Source: Tomitella gaofuii (GTDB taxonomy: Bacteria; Actinomycetota; Actinomycetes; Mycobacteriales; Mycobacteriaceae). Taken from it: a DNA stretch of 64,000 bases. Every line of letters starts with the position of its first letter. Positions within the stretch are counted from its first letter, which is position 1. Shown piece by piece: positions 34,742 to 42,678 of the stretch. Both the position numbers and the translations under genes were made by a program. The DNA lies in the NCBI RefSeq assembly GCF_014126825.1, contig NZ_CP059900.1, forward strand, positions 1,936,954-2,000,953, written 5' to 3'. The notes beneath the pieces were generated by a model. The model saw only the letters and a list, made by a program, of their open reading frames with translations. It did no database searches and was not told the origin of the DNA.

Positions 34742-36118
34742 TCAGCCCGCCAGGCGCAGCGGATTCTCGAGGGCCCCGGCGACGGTGGCCAGGAACCGTC
34801 CGGCCAGCTCCCCGTCGATGATCCGGTGATCGAAGGACAACCCGAGCGTGACGACGTCGCGGACGGCGAGCGCGTCGTCGCACACCCACGGCCTGCGCGC
34901 GACGGCGCCGAGCGACAGGATGGCCGACTCGCCGGGGTTGATCACGGCGTTGCCGGCTTCGAGCCCGAACACGCCGATGTTGGTGATCGTGAAAGTCCCT
35001 CCGCGCAGGCGGGCCGGAGGGGTGCGCCCGGCCCGTGCCTCGGTGACGAGTTCGTCGAGCGAGGCCGCGAGCCCGGCCAGCCCCAGGGAGTCGGCGGCGG
35101 GGATGTGCGGGACGGTCAGGCCGTGCGGTCCGGCGACGGCGATCCCGAGGTTCACGTGGGGATGCTCGACGATCGCCTCGCCGGCCTCGTCCCAGGACGC
35201 GTTGACGAGCGGGTGCCGGGCGAGTGCGACGAGTACAGCCTTGGCGACGAGCGTCAGGGGGGTGGGCCGCACGCCGCGGAAGTCGGCGGCATAACCGCCG
35301 GTGCCGGTGTCGGGGTCGGTGTCGGTGCTGCCGGCGGTGACGCGCAGCCGTCGCAGCAGGTCCATCGCGGTGGTGACGTCGACCGTGCGGAATCCGGACG
35401 CGTGCGGGATCGAGCGTGCGCTCGCGGTGACCGCCTCTGCCGTGGCCCGGCGGAACGCGTCCGCCGGGGTGCGGCGGACGTCTTCGTCCCCGCCGGCGTC
35501 CCTCCCGCCGGCGTCCCTCCCGTCAGCGTGAACTGCGACGTCGTCCTCGGTGATGACCCCGTCGTCGCGGGCGGGTCGGACGGCGGTGAGGTCGACGCCG
35601 AGCGTACGGGCGGCCTTGCGGGCGGATGGCTTCGCGCGGGGGCCGTCCTCACGGCCGGTCCGGAATGCCGTGGCCGGGGTTGCGTGAGAACGACGGCGCC
35701 ACCCGGTGCGGCCCGGCCGGTGCGGCAAGGGGCCGGATCCGACGAGCGTGGGTGGCGCAGGCTCGACGGCGGCGGGGGCCTCTGCTGCGCCGGGGCTTTC
35801 AGTGGCAGGGGCGTCTTCCTCGCCGGGGCTCGCGGCACCGTGGCCTTCAGTGGCAGGGGGCGCGGTGGTGCCGGTGCCGGTGTCGATCGAGACGAGTGGT
35901 TCGCCGACGACGACGGTGGCACCGGGCTCGGCGTGGAGTGCGACGACGGTCCCCGCGATCGGCGCGGGCAGCTCCACCACCGCCTTGGCCGTTTCCACCT
36001 CGCACACCTGTTGGTCGAGCTCCACGGTGTCGCCGACGGCCACCGACCACGACAGCAACTCGGCCTCGGTGAGCCCCTCACCGAGGTCCGGCAGGAGGAA
36101 ATCCATGGGCGCGCTCAT
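34742..36118 (-). CDS. bkdC: Branched-chain 2-oxoacid dehydrogenase E2 (dihydrolipoamide acyltransferase)
   Basis: 458 residues. Transfers the acyl group from lipoyl to CoA in branched-chain 2-oxoacid oxidation. Lipoyl domain 4-80 with lipoyl-lysine K45 (VETAKAVVEL), Ala/Pro/Glu linker, E1/E3-binding domain about 165-200 (AKPSARKAARTLGVDL...GVITEDDV), and the catalytic domain with SFDHRIIDGE, H431. The linker DNA at 35492-35522 holds a short in-frame repeat (GRDAGGRDAGG). The start ATG 36118 overlaps the E1-beta stop by four bases (ATGA). The homologue in M. tuberculosis is Rv2495c. Confidence 0.94.
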   Translation of the reverse strand: MSAPMDFLLPDLGEGLTEAELLSWSVAVGDTVELDQQVCEVETAKAVVELPAPIAGTVVALHAEPGATVVVGEPLVSIDTGTGTTAPPATEGHGAASPGEEDAPATESPGAAEAPAAVEPAPPTLVGSGPLPHRPGRTGWRRRSHATPATAFRTGREDGPRAKPSARKAARTLGVDLTAVRPARDDGVITEDDVAVHADGRDAGGRDAGGDEDVRRTPADAFRRATAEAVTASARSIPHASGFRTVDVTTAMDLLRRLRVTAGSTDTDPDTGTGGYAADFRGVRPTPLTLVAKAVLVALARHPLVNASWDEAGEAIVEHPHVNLGIAVAGPHGLTVPHIPAADSLGLAGLAASLDELVTEARAGRTPPARLRGGTFTITNIGVFGLEAGNAVINPGESAILSLGAVARRPWVCDDALAVRDVVTLGLSFDHRIIDGELAGRFLATVAGALENPLRLAG

Positions 36119-37146
36119 TGCGCCAGCACCTGGTCGAGGGCGTCGAGGATGCGGTCGACGCCCGGGACGTAGTGCGATTCCGCGCGGGCCGCAGGATACG
36201 GGGTGTGGAATCCGCCGACACGTGTCACAGGCGCCTCCAGCCGGTAGAAGCAACGCTCGGTGATCCGCGCGGCGATCTCCGCCCCGAGCCCCATGAACAC
36301 GGGCGCCTCGTGCGCCACCACCAGGCGTCCCGTGCGCCGCACCGACGCCTCGATCGTGTCGAAATCTATGGGCGAGAGGGAGCGCAGGTCGATGATCTCC
36401 ACGCCGCACTCGGGGGCTGCGGTCTCCGCGGCCTCGACGGCCGTGCTCACGAGGGCGCCGTACGTGACTATGGTCGCCGCGGCGTCGCCGTTCCCGAGAT
36501 CCGTCAGGCGTGCGCCGCCGAGCGGTTCGGGGGGAGGGGTGCTGAAATCCACCGGCGCCTTCTCCCAGTACCGCCGCTTGGGTTCGAAGACGATGACCGG
36601 GTCGGGTGCGGCGATCGCCTGGCGGGTCATCCAGTAGCCGTCCGACGGGGTGGCGGGGCTGACGACCCGGATCCCTGCGGTGTGGGCGAAGTAGGCCTCC
36701 GGGGACTCCGAGTGGTGTTCCACCGCGCCGATCCCGCCGCCGAACGGGATGCGGATCGTGAGCGGCATCCGCACCAGGCCGCGGGTGCGGTTGTGGATCT
36801 TCGCCACCTGCGTGACGATCTGATCGAAGGCGGGGTAGACGAAACCGTCGAATTGGATCTCGCACACCGGCCGCTTGCCGCGCAGCGCCATCCCGAAGGC
36901 GGTGCCGATGATGCCGGACTCGGCGAGCGGCGTGTCGATCACCCGCCGTTCGCCGAAGTCCTTCTGCAGGCCGTCGGTGACGCGGAACACGCCGCCGAGC
37001 CGGCCCAGGTCCTCGCCCATGATCACGACCCGCTCGTCGTCCTCGAGCGCACGGCGCAGCCCTGCTCCGATGGCGGGCGCCAGGGCCATGCGTGTGACGG
37101 CTCCGTCGGCCTCAGATGCGGCGTCGCGAATCTTCGCGGTGGTCAT
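36115..37146 (-). CDS. bkdB: Branched-chain 2-oxoacid dehydrogenase E1 subunit beta
   Basis: 343 residues. With E1-alpha it decarboxylates branched 2-oxoacids. Seen: DDERVVIMGEDLGRLGGVFRVT, RVIDTPLAESGIIGTAFGMAL, RIPFGGGIGAVEHHSESPEAYF (substrate channel His pair), IDLRSLSPIDFDTI, and VAHEAPVFMGLGAEIAA. Start ATG 37146 overlaps the stop of E1-alpha (ATGA), and its own stop overlaps bkdC, so the three subunits are made in balance. Homologue Rv2496c. Confidence 0.94.
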   Translation of the reverse strand: MTTAKIRDAASEADGAVTRMALAPAIGAGLRRALEDDERVVIMGEDLGRLGGVFRVTDGLQKDFGERRVIDTPLAESGIIGTAFGMALRGKRPVCEIQFDGFVYPAFDQIVTQVAKIHNRTRGLVRMPLTIRIPFGGGIGAVEHHSESPEAYFAHTAGIRVVSPATPSDGYWMTRQAIAAPDPVIVFEPKRRYWEKAPVDFSTPPPEPLGGARLTDLGNGDAAATIVTYGALVSTAVEAAETAAPECGVEIIDLRSLSPIDFDTIEASVRRTGRLVVAHEAPVFMGLGAEIAARITERCFYRLEAPVTRVGGFHTPYPAARAESHYVPGVDRILDALDQVLAQ

Positions 37147-38300
37147 CGCGGGACCTCCTTGCCGGTGGACGGGCCGGCGGGGCCGGCCGGGGTGGCCGCC
37201 CCGCCGAGGGACGCGAGGTAGTCGGCGTAGGCGCGGCGCTCCTCGTCGATCAGCGGATGCGGCGCGGCGTAGACGTGCTCGAAGATCCCCGCCGCATCGG
37301 GTTCCGGGAGTTCCGCACACGCCGTGCGGTAACGCTGCGCGGCGTCGTCGGCGGCGTTGCGCACCTCGTCCGCATCCGCATCGGTGAGCAGTCCGGAGTC
37401 CGCGAGGAACCGGCGCATGCGCTCGACCGGGTCGCGGGCACGCCACGCCTCCAGCTCTGCGGCGGACCGGTACCGCGTGGGGTCGTCGTTGGTGGTGTGC
37501 GGGCCGAGCCGGTAGGTGACCGCTTCGACGAAGTACGGCCCGCCGCCCGCACGCACGTGTGCGGTGGCCGTGCGGGTGGCGGCGAGGACGGCGAGCACGT
37601 CGTTGCCGTCGACGCGCAGTGAGGGGATGCCGAAACCGTGTGCGCGTTGTGCGGGTTGCACGGCGGTCTGCTGTGCGACGGGGACGCTGATCGCGAACTG
37701 GTTGTTGGTGCAGAAGAACACCACCGGCGCCGTGGTCGTGGCGGCGAAGTTGAGTGCCTCGTTCAGGTCGCCCTGGCTCGTCGCGCCGTCGCCGAAGAAT
37801 GCGATCGCCCGGTCCTGGGAGCCGTCGAGCGCGGCGGCCATCGCGTACCCGGCGGCGTGCAACCCGTGCGCGCCCACGATGATCGCCGGGTTGGTGATCC
37901 CGTACTCGTCGGGGTCCCACCCGCCCAGGGCGCTGCCGCGCCACATGGGGAGCACCTGCTCCGGAGGGACGCCCCGCAGTGCGGCCATGAGCGCCTCGCG
38001 GTAGCTGATGAAAAGGTGGTCGTGGCGTTCCGCCGCCCGTGCGGCGCCCACGAGCACGGCCTCCTGGCCGGCGATCGGCGCCCACAGCGCGAGCGCGCCT
38101 TGGCGGGCCATTGCGAGGCACTGCTCGTCGATGCGGCGCAGCACCGCCAAGTCGCGGTAGAGCCCCAGCAACGCGTGGTGGTCGTCGAGGATGTCGTCGA
38201 GCCGGTCCCGCAGGGCGGGGGCGGTGGCGCTCCCGGCGTCCGGTTCCAGCACGCCCGACGTGGGCAAGGGGCCGGAGAGATCGGCGCGTTCGGCGGTCAT
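37143..38300 (-). CDS. bkdA: Branched-chain 2-oxoacid dehydrogenase E1 subunit alpha
   Basis: 385 residues. Binds thiamine diphosphate through FGDGATSQGDLNEALNFA...FFCTNNQ (GDG 170-172, NN 199-200). Other family blocks: FISYREALMAALRGVP, and the phosphorylation-loop-like region YRLGPHTTNDDPTRYR. First gene of the bkdABC operon; the ATG at 38300 has a perfect AGGAGG at five bases, the best ribosome site of this region. An E3 (lpd) gene is not in the window, so the complex must borrow it from elsewhere. Homologue Rv2497c. Confidence 0.94.
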   Translation of the reverse strand: MTAERADLSGPLPTSGVLEPDAGSATAPALRDRLDDILDDHHALLGLYRDLAVLRRIDEQCLAMARQGALALWAPIAGQEAVLVGAARAAERHDHLFISYREALMAALRGVPPEQVLPMWRGSALGGWDPDEYGITNPAIIVGAHGLHAAGYAMAAALDGSQDRAIAFFGDGATSQGDLNEALNFAATTTAPVVFFCTNNQFAISVPVAQQTAVQPAQRAHGFGIPSLRVDGNDVLAVLAATRTATAHVRAGGGPYFVEAVTYRLGPHTTNDDPTRYRSAAELEAWRARDPVERMRRFLADSGLLTDADADEVRNAADDAAQRYRTACAELPEPDAAGIFEHVYAAPHPLIDEERRAYADYLASLGGAATPAGPAGPSTGKEVPR

Positions 38301-38682
38301 AGTCGCCTCCTCGTGCCCGTCCGGAGGTCTTCCGGGGCGGGAGACTGCCTCCTGGTGACCCGCGCCGCGTCGGGCCGCGCCCGCCCCTGTCGGGGCCGGC
38401 ACGCGGTGCCTCCGCAGTCGGCGCCGCCGCCCGGTGGGGCCGGGCACCGTGCGCGCGTCCTCCCTCCAGCATGCCCCGTTTTGCGCTCGGCGCACACCGA
38501 TTCGCCGATGTGGCCCGATCCCGGTGTTTTCGGGTACGGCCGGACGGGAAGAGTCCTACGATGAGATCCAGCTCACCGATCGTCGGCGATCACTCCGGAG
38601 TCCGCAGGCGGTGCGGTCTTCGCCGGACTGCCGCCGAACCGCCGCTGAACCGCCGCTGTTTCGTTCGCTGGAAAGGCGCATC
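38301..38682. other. Divergent promoter region, bkd operon / MTB12-like lipoprotein
   Basis: 382 bases without a convincing gene. A -10-like TACGAT lies at 38557-38562 on the plus strand. GAACCGCCGCT occurs twice in tandem near 38637-38658. Nothing else stands out. Confidence 0.5.
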
Positions 38683-39291
38683 ATGAGCATGTTCTGCATT
38701 CGTTCTCGCGGAAACGCCGTCCGGTCCGCAGGCGCGGCCGTCGGGCTGTGTGCCGCCGTGGCCCTCACGCTGGCAGGCTGCGGCAGCTCCGGCGGCTCCG
38801 GCGCCGCCACCACCGACACCTCGCCGCCCACCGCGGCGGTGCAGCAGACGACGGGCGCGGGGGCCGCGGATGCGAGCGGCCTGACACAGCAGGAGAAGAG
38901 CGCCATCACCTCGGCGTATGAGACGTTCTTCTCCGGCAAGTCGGACGCGCAGACCAAGCTGGGAGTGATCGAGGATCCCGACCGCTTCGCGAAGACGATC
39001 AACGCCCAGTCCTCTTCGGGGCTGGCCGAATCGACGTCGGTCACCGTGAGCGAGATGAGCCTTGTCAGCCCAGGCCGCGCGTCGGTGGTCTACACGATCC
39101 TCATGGACGACAAGCCCGTGCTGCCGGACCAGACCGGGTACGCGGTGAAGGTCGACGGCAAGTGGAAGGTGTCCGCGTCCTCGTTCTGCGGGTTGCTCAC
39201 CCTGGAGAACGGCGGCACGCCCCCGGCGGAGTGCGCGGCGCAGGGCGGTGCCCCCGCCGCGACGAGCGCCCCGGCCGCTCCGACGAGCTGA
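38683..39291 (+). CDS. Lipoprotein, low-molecular-weight antigen MTB12-like
   Basis: 202 residues. Signal peptide with lipobox TLAGC, C33 lipid-modified; Gly/Ser/Thr spacer to about 65. The globular part (about 66-180) has the MTB12/CFP-2-like layout: a helical start (LTQQEKSAITSAYETFFSGK), strands ending in GYAVKVDGKWKVSASSFCGLLTL, and two Cys (FCGLL and PAECAAQ) suited to a disulfide. It should sit on the outer face of the plasma membrane; function of the family unknown. ATG 38683 has GGAAAGG at six bases. The DHA2 transporter gene begins 16 bases later, so the two are probably co-transcribed. Confidence 0.75.
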   Translation: MSMFCIRSRGNAVRSAGAAVGLCAAVALTLAGCGSSGGSGAATTDTSPPTAAVQQTTGAGAADASGLTQQEKSAITSAYETFFSGKSDAQTKLGVIEDPDRFAKTINAQSSSGLAESTSVTVSEMSLVSPGRASVVYTILMDDKPVLPDQTGYAVKVDGKWKVSASSFCGLLTLENGGTPPAECAAQGGAPAATSAPAAPTS

Positions 39292-39307
39292 CCTGAGGGG
39301 GCCGGCA

Positions 39308-40873
39308 TTGTCCACGGGCGCCGCGGCGGCCGGCGCGACGCGGCCGCAACGTGTTGCGCTGGGCACGGTGTGCGCTGTCCTGTTCCTGACGTTCATCGAC
39401 ACGACGATCGTCTCCGTGGCACTCGGCGACGTGCAGTCCGATCTGCATGCCGGGGTCATCTCACTGCAGTGGGTGGTCAACGCCTACACGCTGGTGTTCG
39501 CCAGCCTCATGCTCACGGCGGGGACATTGGGCGACAGGCTCGGGCGCAAGCGGGTCATGGTCGCGGGGATGGTCGTGTTCTGCATCGGTTCGCTGATCGC
39601 CGCGACGGCTCCCACCGTGACGCTGCTCATCGTCGGCCGCGCGGTGATGGGGATCGGCGCGGCCGGGTCCGAGCCGGGGACGCTGTCGGTGATCCGCCAT
39701 GTGTTCCCCGAGGAGCACGCGCGGGCGAAGGCCATCGGCGTGTGGGCCGCGGTGTCGGGGGTGGCGCTCGCGCTCGGGCCGGTGGTGGGCGGAGTCCTGG
39801 TCGGCGCGTTCTCGTGGCGTGCCATCTTCTGGTTCAACGTGATCCTGGGCGTCGCCCTGGTGGTGGCGGCGGTCCTGTGGGTTCCGGACAGCCGGGACCG
39901 TCAGCAGGGTCGGGTCGACCTGCCCGGCTTCCTGCTCGGTTCGACGTTCCTCGCGTGCGTCATCTACGCGGGAATCGCGGGCCAGGAGGTCGGCTACTTC
40001 GCCGGCAACGTGTTGACGCTCTTCGCCGTGGGCGCGGTGGCGCTGGCAGGGTTCATCGTCGTCGAGCTGCGCGCGGACAACCCGATGTTCGATTTCCGCT
40101 ACCTGCGGATACCCATCGTGGGCAGTGCGTTGACGGTGGCGTTCACCATCTACTTCGGCATCTTCTCGATCTTCTTTTTCACCGCGCTGTACCTGCAGGA
40201 GGTGGTCGGATACTCGGCGTGGCGCACAGCGGCGGTGTTCGCGCCGATGGCGGTCGCGATCGTTCTCGGCTCCCTGCTCGCCGGCGTGTGGGTGTCGCGA
40301 TCGATGCCGAGCATCCCGATGATCGTCGGCTGTGTTCTGGCCGGCGGAGGGATTCTCCTAACCCGCCCGCTGCTGCACCAGGACGCCGATTTCACGGTGC
40401 TGGCGTTGTCGTTGATGGTGGCCGGCGTCGGCTTCGGTATCGCCGTGGTGCCGTTGACCTCCGCGGTGCTCTCGGGCGTCCCGGGCGAGCACTCCGGGAT
40501 GGCGGCGGCGGCGACCAACACGATGCGTCAAGTGGGCGCGGTGATCGGGGTGGCGGCGCTCGGCGGGCTCGTGAACGCCAACCTCACTAGCGGGCTCAAA
40601 TCGAGGCTGCGCGAGCTGGGCATCCCACCCACCTTCGACTCGATCATCATCAACGGGATCGAGACCGGCAAGGTGCCGCAGGGGGCCGGCAGCGGCGACT
40701 ACGAGCAGACCTACGGATCGATCGTGGTCAAGGTGATCCAGGCCACCTACGAAGCCTTCCATGCCGGCCTGGACACCGCGCTGCTCGTGTCCGGTCTGTT
40801 GATCTTCCTGGCCGCGCTCGTCGTGCTCGCCGGGATGTTCCGTCAGCGTGCGCGCGGGGGAGCGCGGCTGTGA
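39308..40873 (+). CDS. MFS transporter, DHA2 (EmrB/QacA-like) 14-helix exporter
   Basis: 521 residues with about 14 hydrophobic segments. Helix 1 carries LFLTFIDTTIVSVAL, with the Asp typical of the family; the loop TLGDRLGRKRVMV is motif A; GVWAAVSGVALALGPVVGGVLVGAFSWRAIFWFNV is the motif C block. The start TTG 39308 is chosen because GAGGGGG lies six bases before it and it clears the upstream gene; the frame is open to 39248. It follows the lipoprotein gene by 16 bases, an arrangement that recalls lipoprotein-MFS pairs such as LprG-Rv1410c, but the lipoprotein here is of another family. Substrate unknown. Confidence 0.87.
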   Translation: MSTGAAAAGATRPQRVALGTVCAVLFLTFIDTTIVSVALGDVQSDLHAGVISLQWVVNAYTLVFASLMLTAGTLGDRLGRKRVMVAGMVVFCIGSLIAATAPTVTLLIVGRAVMGIGAAGSEPGTLSVIRHVFPEEHARAKAIGVWAAVSGVALALGPVVGGVLVGAFSWRAIFWFNVILGVALVVAAVLWVPDSRDRQQGRVDLPGFLLGSTFLACVIYAGIAGQEVGYFAGNVLTLFAVGAVALAGFIVVELRADNPMFDFRYLRIPIVGSALTVAFTIYFGIFSIFFFTALYLQEVVGYSAWRTAAVFAPMAVAIVLGSLLAGVWVSRSMPSIPMIVGCVLAGGGILLTRPLLHQDADFTVLALSLMVAGVGFGIAVVPLTSAVLSGVPGEHSGMAAAATNTMRQVGAVIGVAALGGLVNANLTSGLKSRLRELGIPPTFDSIIINGIETGKVPQGAGSGDYEQTYGSIVVKVIQATYEAFHAGLDTALLVSGLLIFLAALVVLAGMFRQRARGGARL

Positions 40874-41049
40874 TCGGCCTTTCCGGCCGGCGCCGGGGTG
40901 CTACTTGTGACCGAGGTGACGTGCGTCGAACGGCCTGTCGCTAGTATGTTGCCGGGTCGCGGGGCCGCCCGGGACACGACCGACGATGAAGCGAGCACAT
41001 CGGCGGTCCGGCCGGGTCGGGGCCGGTGCCGTGCGCGGAAGGACGATCA

Positions 41050-42678
41050 ATGGCCGGGGGTCGGCACCAGGCTGCCAACAACTCAGGGGGTGTGCTGCGG
41101 TACGCCGCGCTGGCGGTGATCGCCATCGTGGTGGTCGTCGCCGGCATCGTCGTGTTCCAGGTCGTACGCGGCAGTGGCTGCTCTTCGACGACGGCCGTGG
41201 CCGTGGACGTCGACCCGGCGCTGGCGCCGGCGGTGCAGCAGGCCGTCGCCGCGGTGCCCGCGGAGGACCGCGGTTGCTCGGACTTCCAGGTGAGGGCGCG
41301 CGGTTCCGCCACCACGATGAATGCGCTTCTGCACGGGATCGACGTCCCGCAGCTGTGGATTCCGGAGTCCACCCGCTGGGTCACCAAGGTCAATCAGGCG
41401 GCGGATATGCCCGTCGACATCGGCACCCCGTCCGTGGCCACGTCCCCGGTCGTGGTCGCGGCCGCGGCGGGCGCGGTCCCCGCCGCCCGCACCTGGACCG
41501 ATGTGCTGCGCACCCCGGGGATCAGGCTGGGCAATCCTCAGGCCAGCGCCGTGGCGGAGGCGCCCATCCTCGCGTCCGCGGCCGAGCAACAGGCCGCGGG
41601 CACCGATCAGGCGGCGGCCGAGCAGGCCATGGTCGCCGCGGCGCAGGCGCAGAGCATGCAGCTGAGCGCCGACGCGCAGACTGTGTCCGACGGGGCCGCC
41701 GAGCCGGAGGACATCCTCGGCTCCGGCGAGGGGCCGGCGGTGGTGACCGAGCAGCAGGTCGTGCAGCTCGGCGGCGGATACCAGGCGACGGTCCCGGACG
41801 CCGGCACTGTGATGATGGACTACCCGCTGGTGGTGACGGCGCGCGGTGAAGCGAAGGCCGACGCGGCCGAGCGGGCGGCGGACCTCGCCGCGGTGCTCGC
41901 CTCCGACGCCGGCCGGGAGGCGTTCACCGCCACGGGCTTCCGCGTGGACGGTGCGCCGCTGCCGGGCGGTGCGGGCGTCGGCGGCGTGCCGGTGCTCACG
42001 ATTCCGGATCCCGCCGCGGCGGAAGCCGCGCTGAAGAAGTGGAACGTGCTCGCAGTGCCGGTGCGCAGCCTCGTCCTGTTCGACGTCTCCGGGTCGATGT
42101 CCTACGTCGCGGACCAGGAGAACAGCCGCATGCAGCTCACGCAGAAGGCGGCGCGCATCGGTGAGAGCCTCTTCCCGGACAACACGCAGCTCGGGGTGTG
42201 GGCGTTCTCGCTCAACCTGGACGGGCCGCAGCGCGACTACAAAGAGCTCGTGCCCATCAAGAGGCTGGATGCGCAGACCGGCGCCGGTACTACTCAGCGC
42301 GAGGCGGTGAGCGCGGCGGTGGACGAGCTGGGCGGCCTCGTCGGTGGGGGCACCGGACTCTACGACACGATCAGCGCCGCATACCGCCAGGTCCAGTCCA
42401 CCTATGATCCCAATGCGGTCAACTCGGTCATCGTGCTCACCGACGGCGAGAACGAGGACCCGGTGAGCCTGACGAAGGAGCAGCTTCTGCAGCAGCTGCA
42501 CCAGGAGGCGGATCCGGCGCGCCCCGTGCTCATCATCACGATCGGCATCACGGAGGACGCGGACGCGGAGGTGCTCCAGGAGATCTCCGCCGCCACCGGC
42601 GGATCGAGCTACCTCGCACGCGACCCGGCGGACATCCCGCAGGTGTTCGCGCAGGCGATCGCACAGCGCGGAAAGTGA
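41050..42678 (+). CDS. Membrane-anchored substrate-binding-like protein with C-terminal VWA domain
   Basis: 542 residues. N-terminal membrane anchor at 15-39. A periplasmic-binding-protein-like domain (about 45-320) follows: RGSATTMNALLHG, VPQLWIPESTRWV, MMDYPLVVTARGE. Then a von Willebrand A domain (about 335-540) with a complete metal site: DVSGSMS (D345, S347, S349), T435 in GGTGLYDT and D465 in LTDGENED. The protein should face outside and may sense or assemble something through the VWA domain. ATG 41050 has GGAAGGA before it. Its stop overlaps the start of the SNF2 helicase gene by four bases (GTGA), which is odd for an exported protein. Confidence 0.86.
   Translation: MAGGRHQAANNSGGVLRYAALAVIAIVVVVAGIVVFQVVRGSGCSSTTAVAVDVDPALAPAVQQAVAAVPAEDRGCSDFQVRARGSATTMNALLHGIDVPQLWIPESTRWVTKVNQAADMPVDIGTPSVATSPVVVAAAAGAVPAARTWTDVLRTPGIRLGNPQASAVAEAPILASAAEQQAAGTDQAAAEQAMVAAAQAQSMQLSADAQTVSDGAAEPEDILGSGEGPAVVTEQQVVQLGGGYQATVPDAGTVMMDYPLVVTARGEAKADAAERAADLAAVLASDAGREAFTATGFRVDGAPLPGGAGVGGVPVLTIPDPAAAEAALKKWNVLAVPVRSLVLFDVSGSMSYVADQENSRMQLTQKAARIGESLFPDNTQLGVWAFSLNLDGPQRDYKELVPIKRLDAQTGAGTTQREAVSAAVDELGGLVGGGTGLYDTISAAYRQVQSTYDPNAVNSVIVLTDGENEDPVSLTKEQLLQQLHQEADPARPVLIITIGITEDADAEVLQEISAATGGSSYLARDPADIPQVFAQAIAQRGK

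Noticed and set aside
39308-40873. LprG-Rv1410c type lipoprotein/efflux pair with the gene before it
   Set aside because: The order lipoprotein then MFS exporter matches, but the lipoprotein looks MTB12-like rather than LprG-like, so the functional link is not supported.
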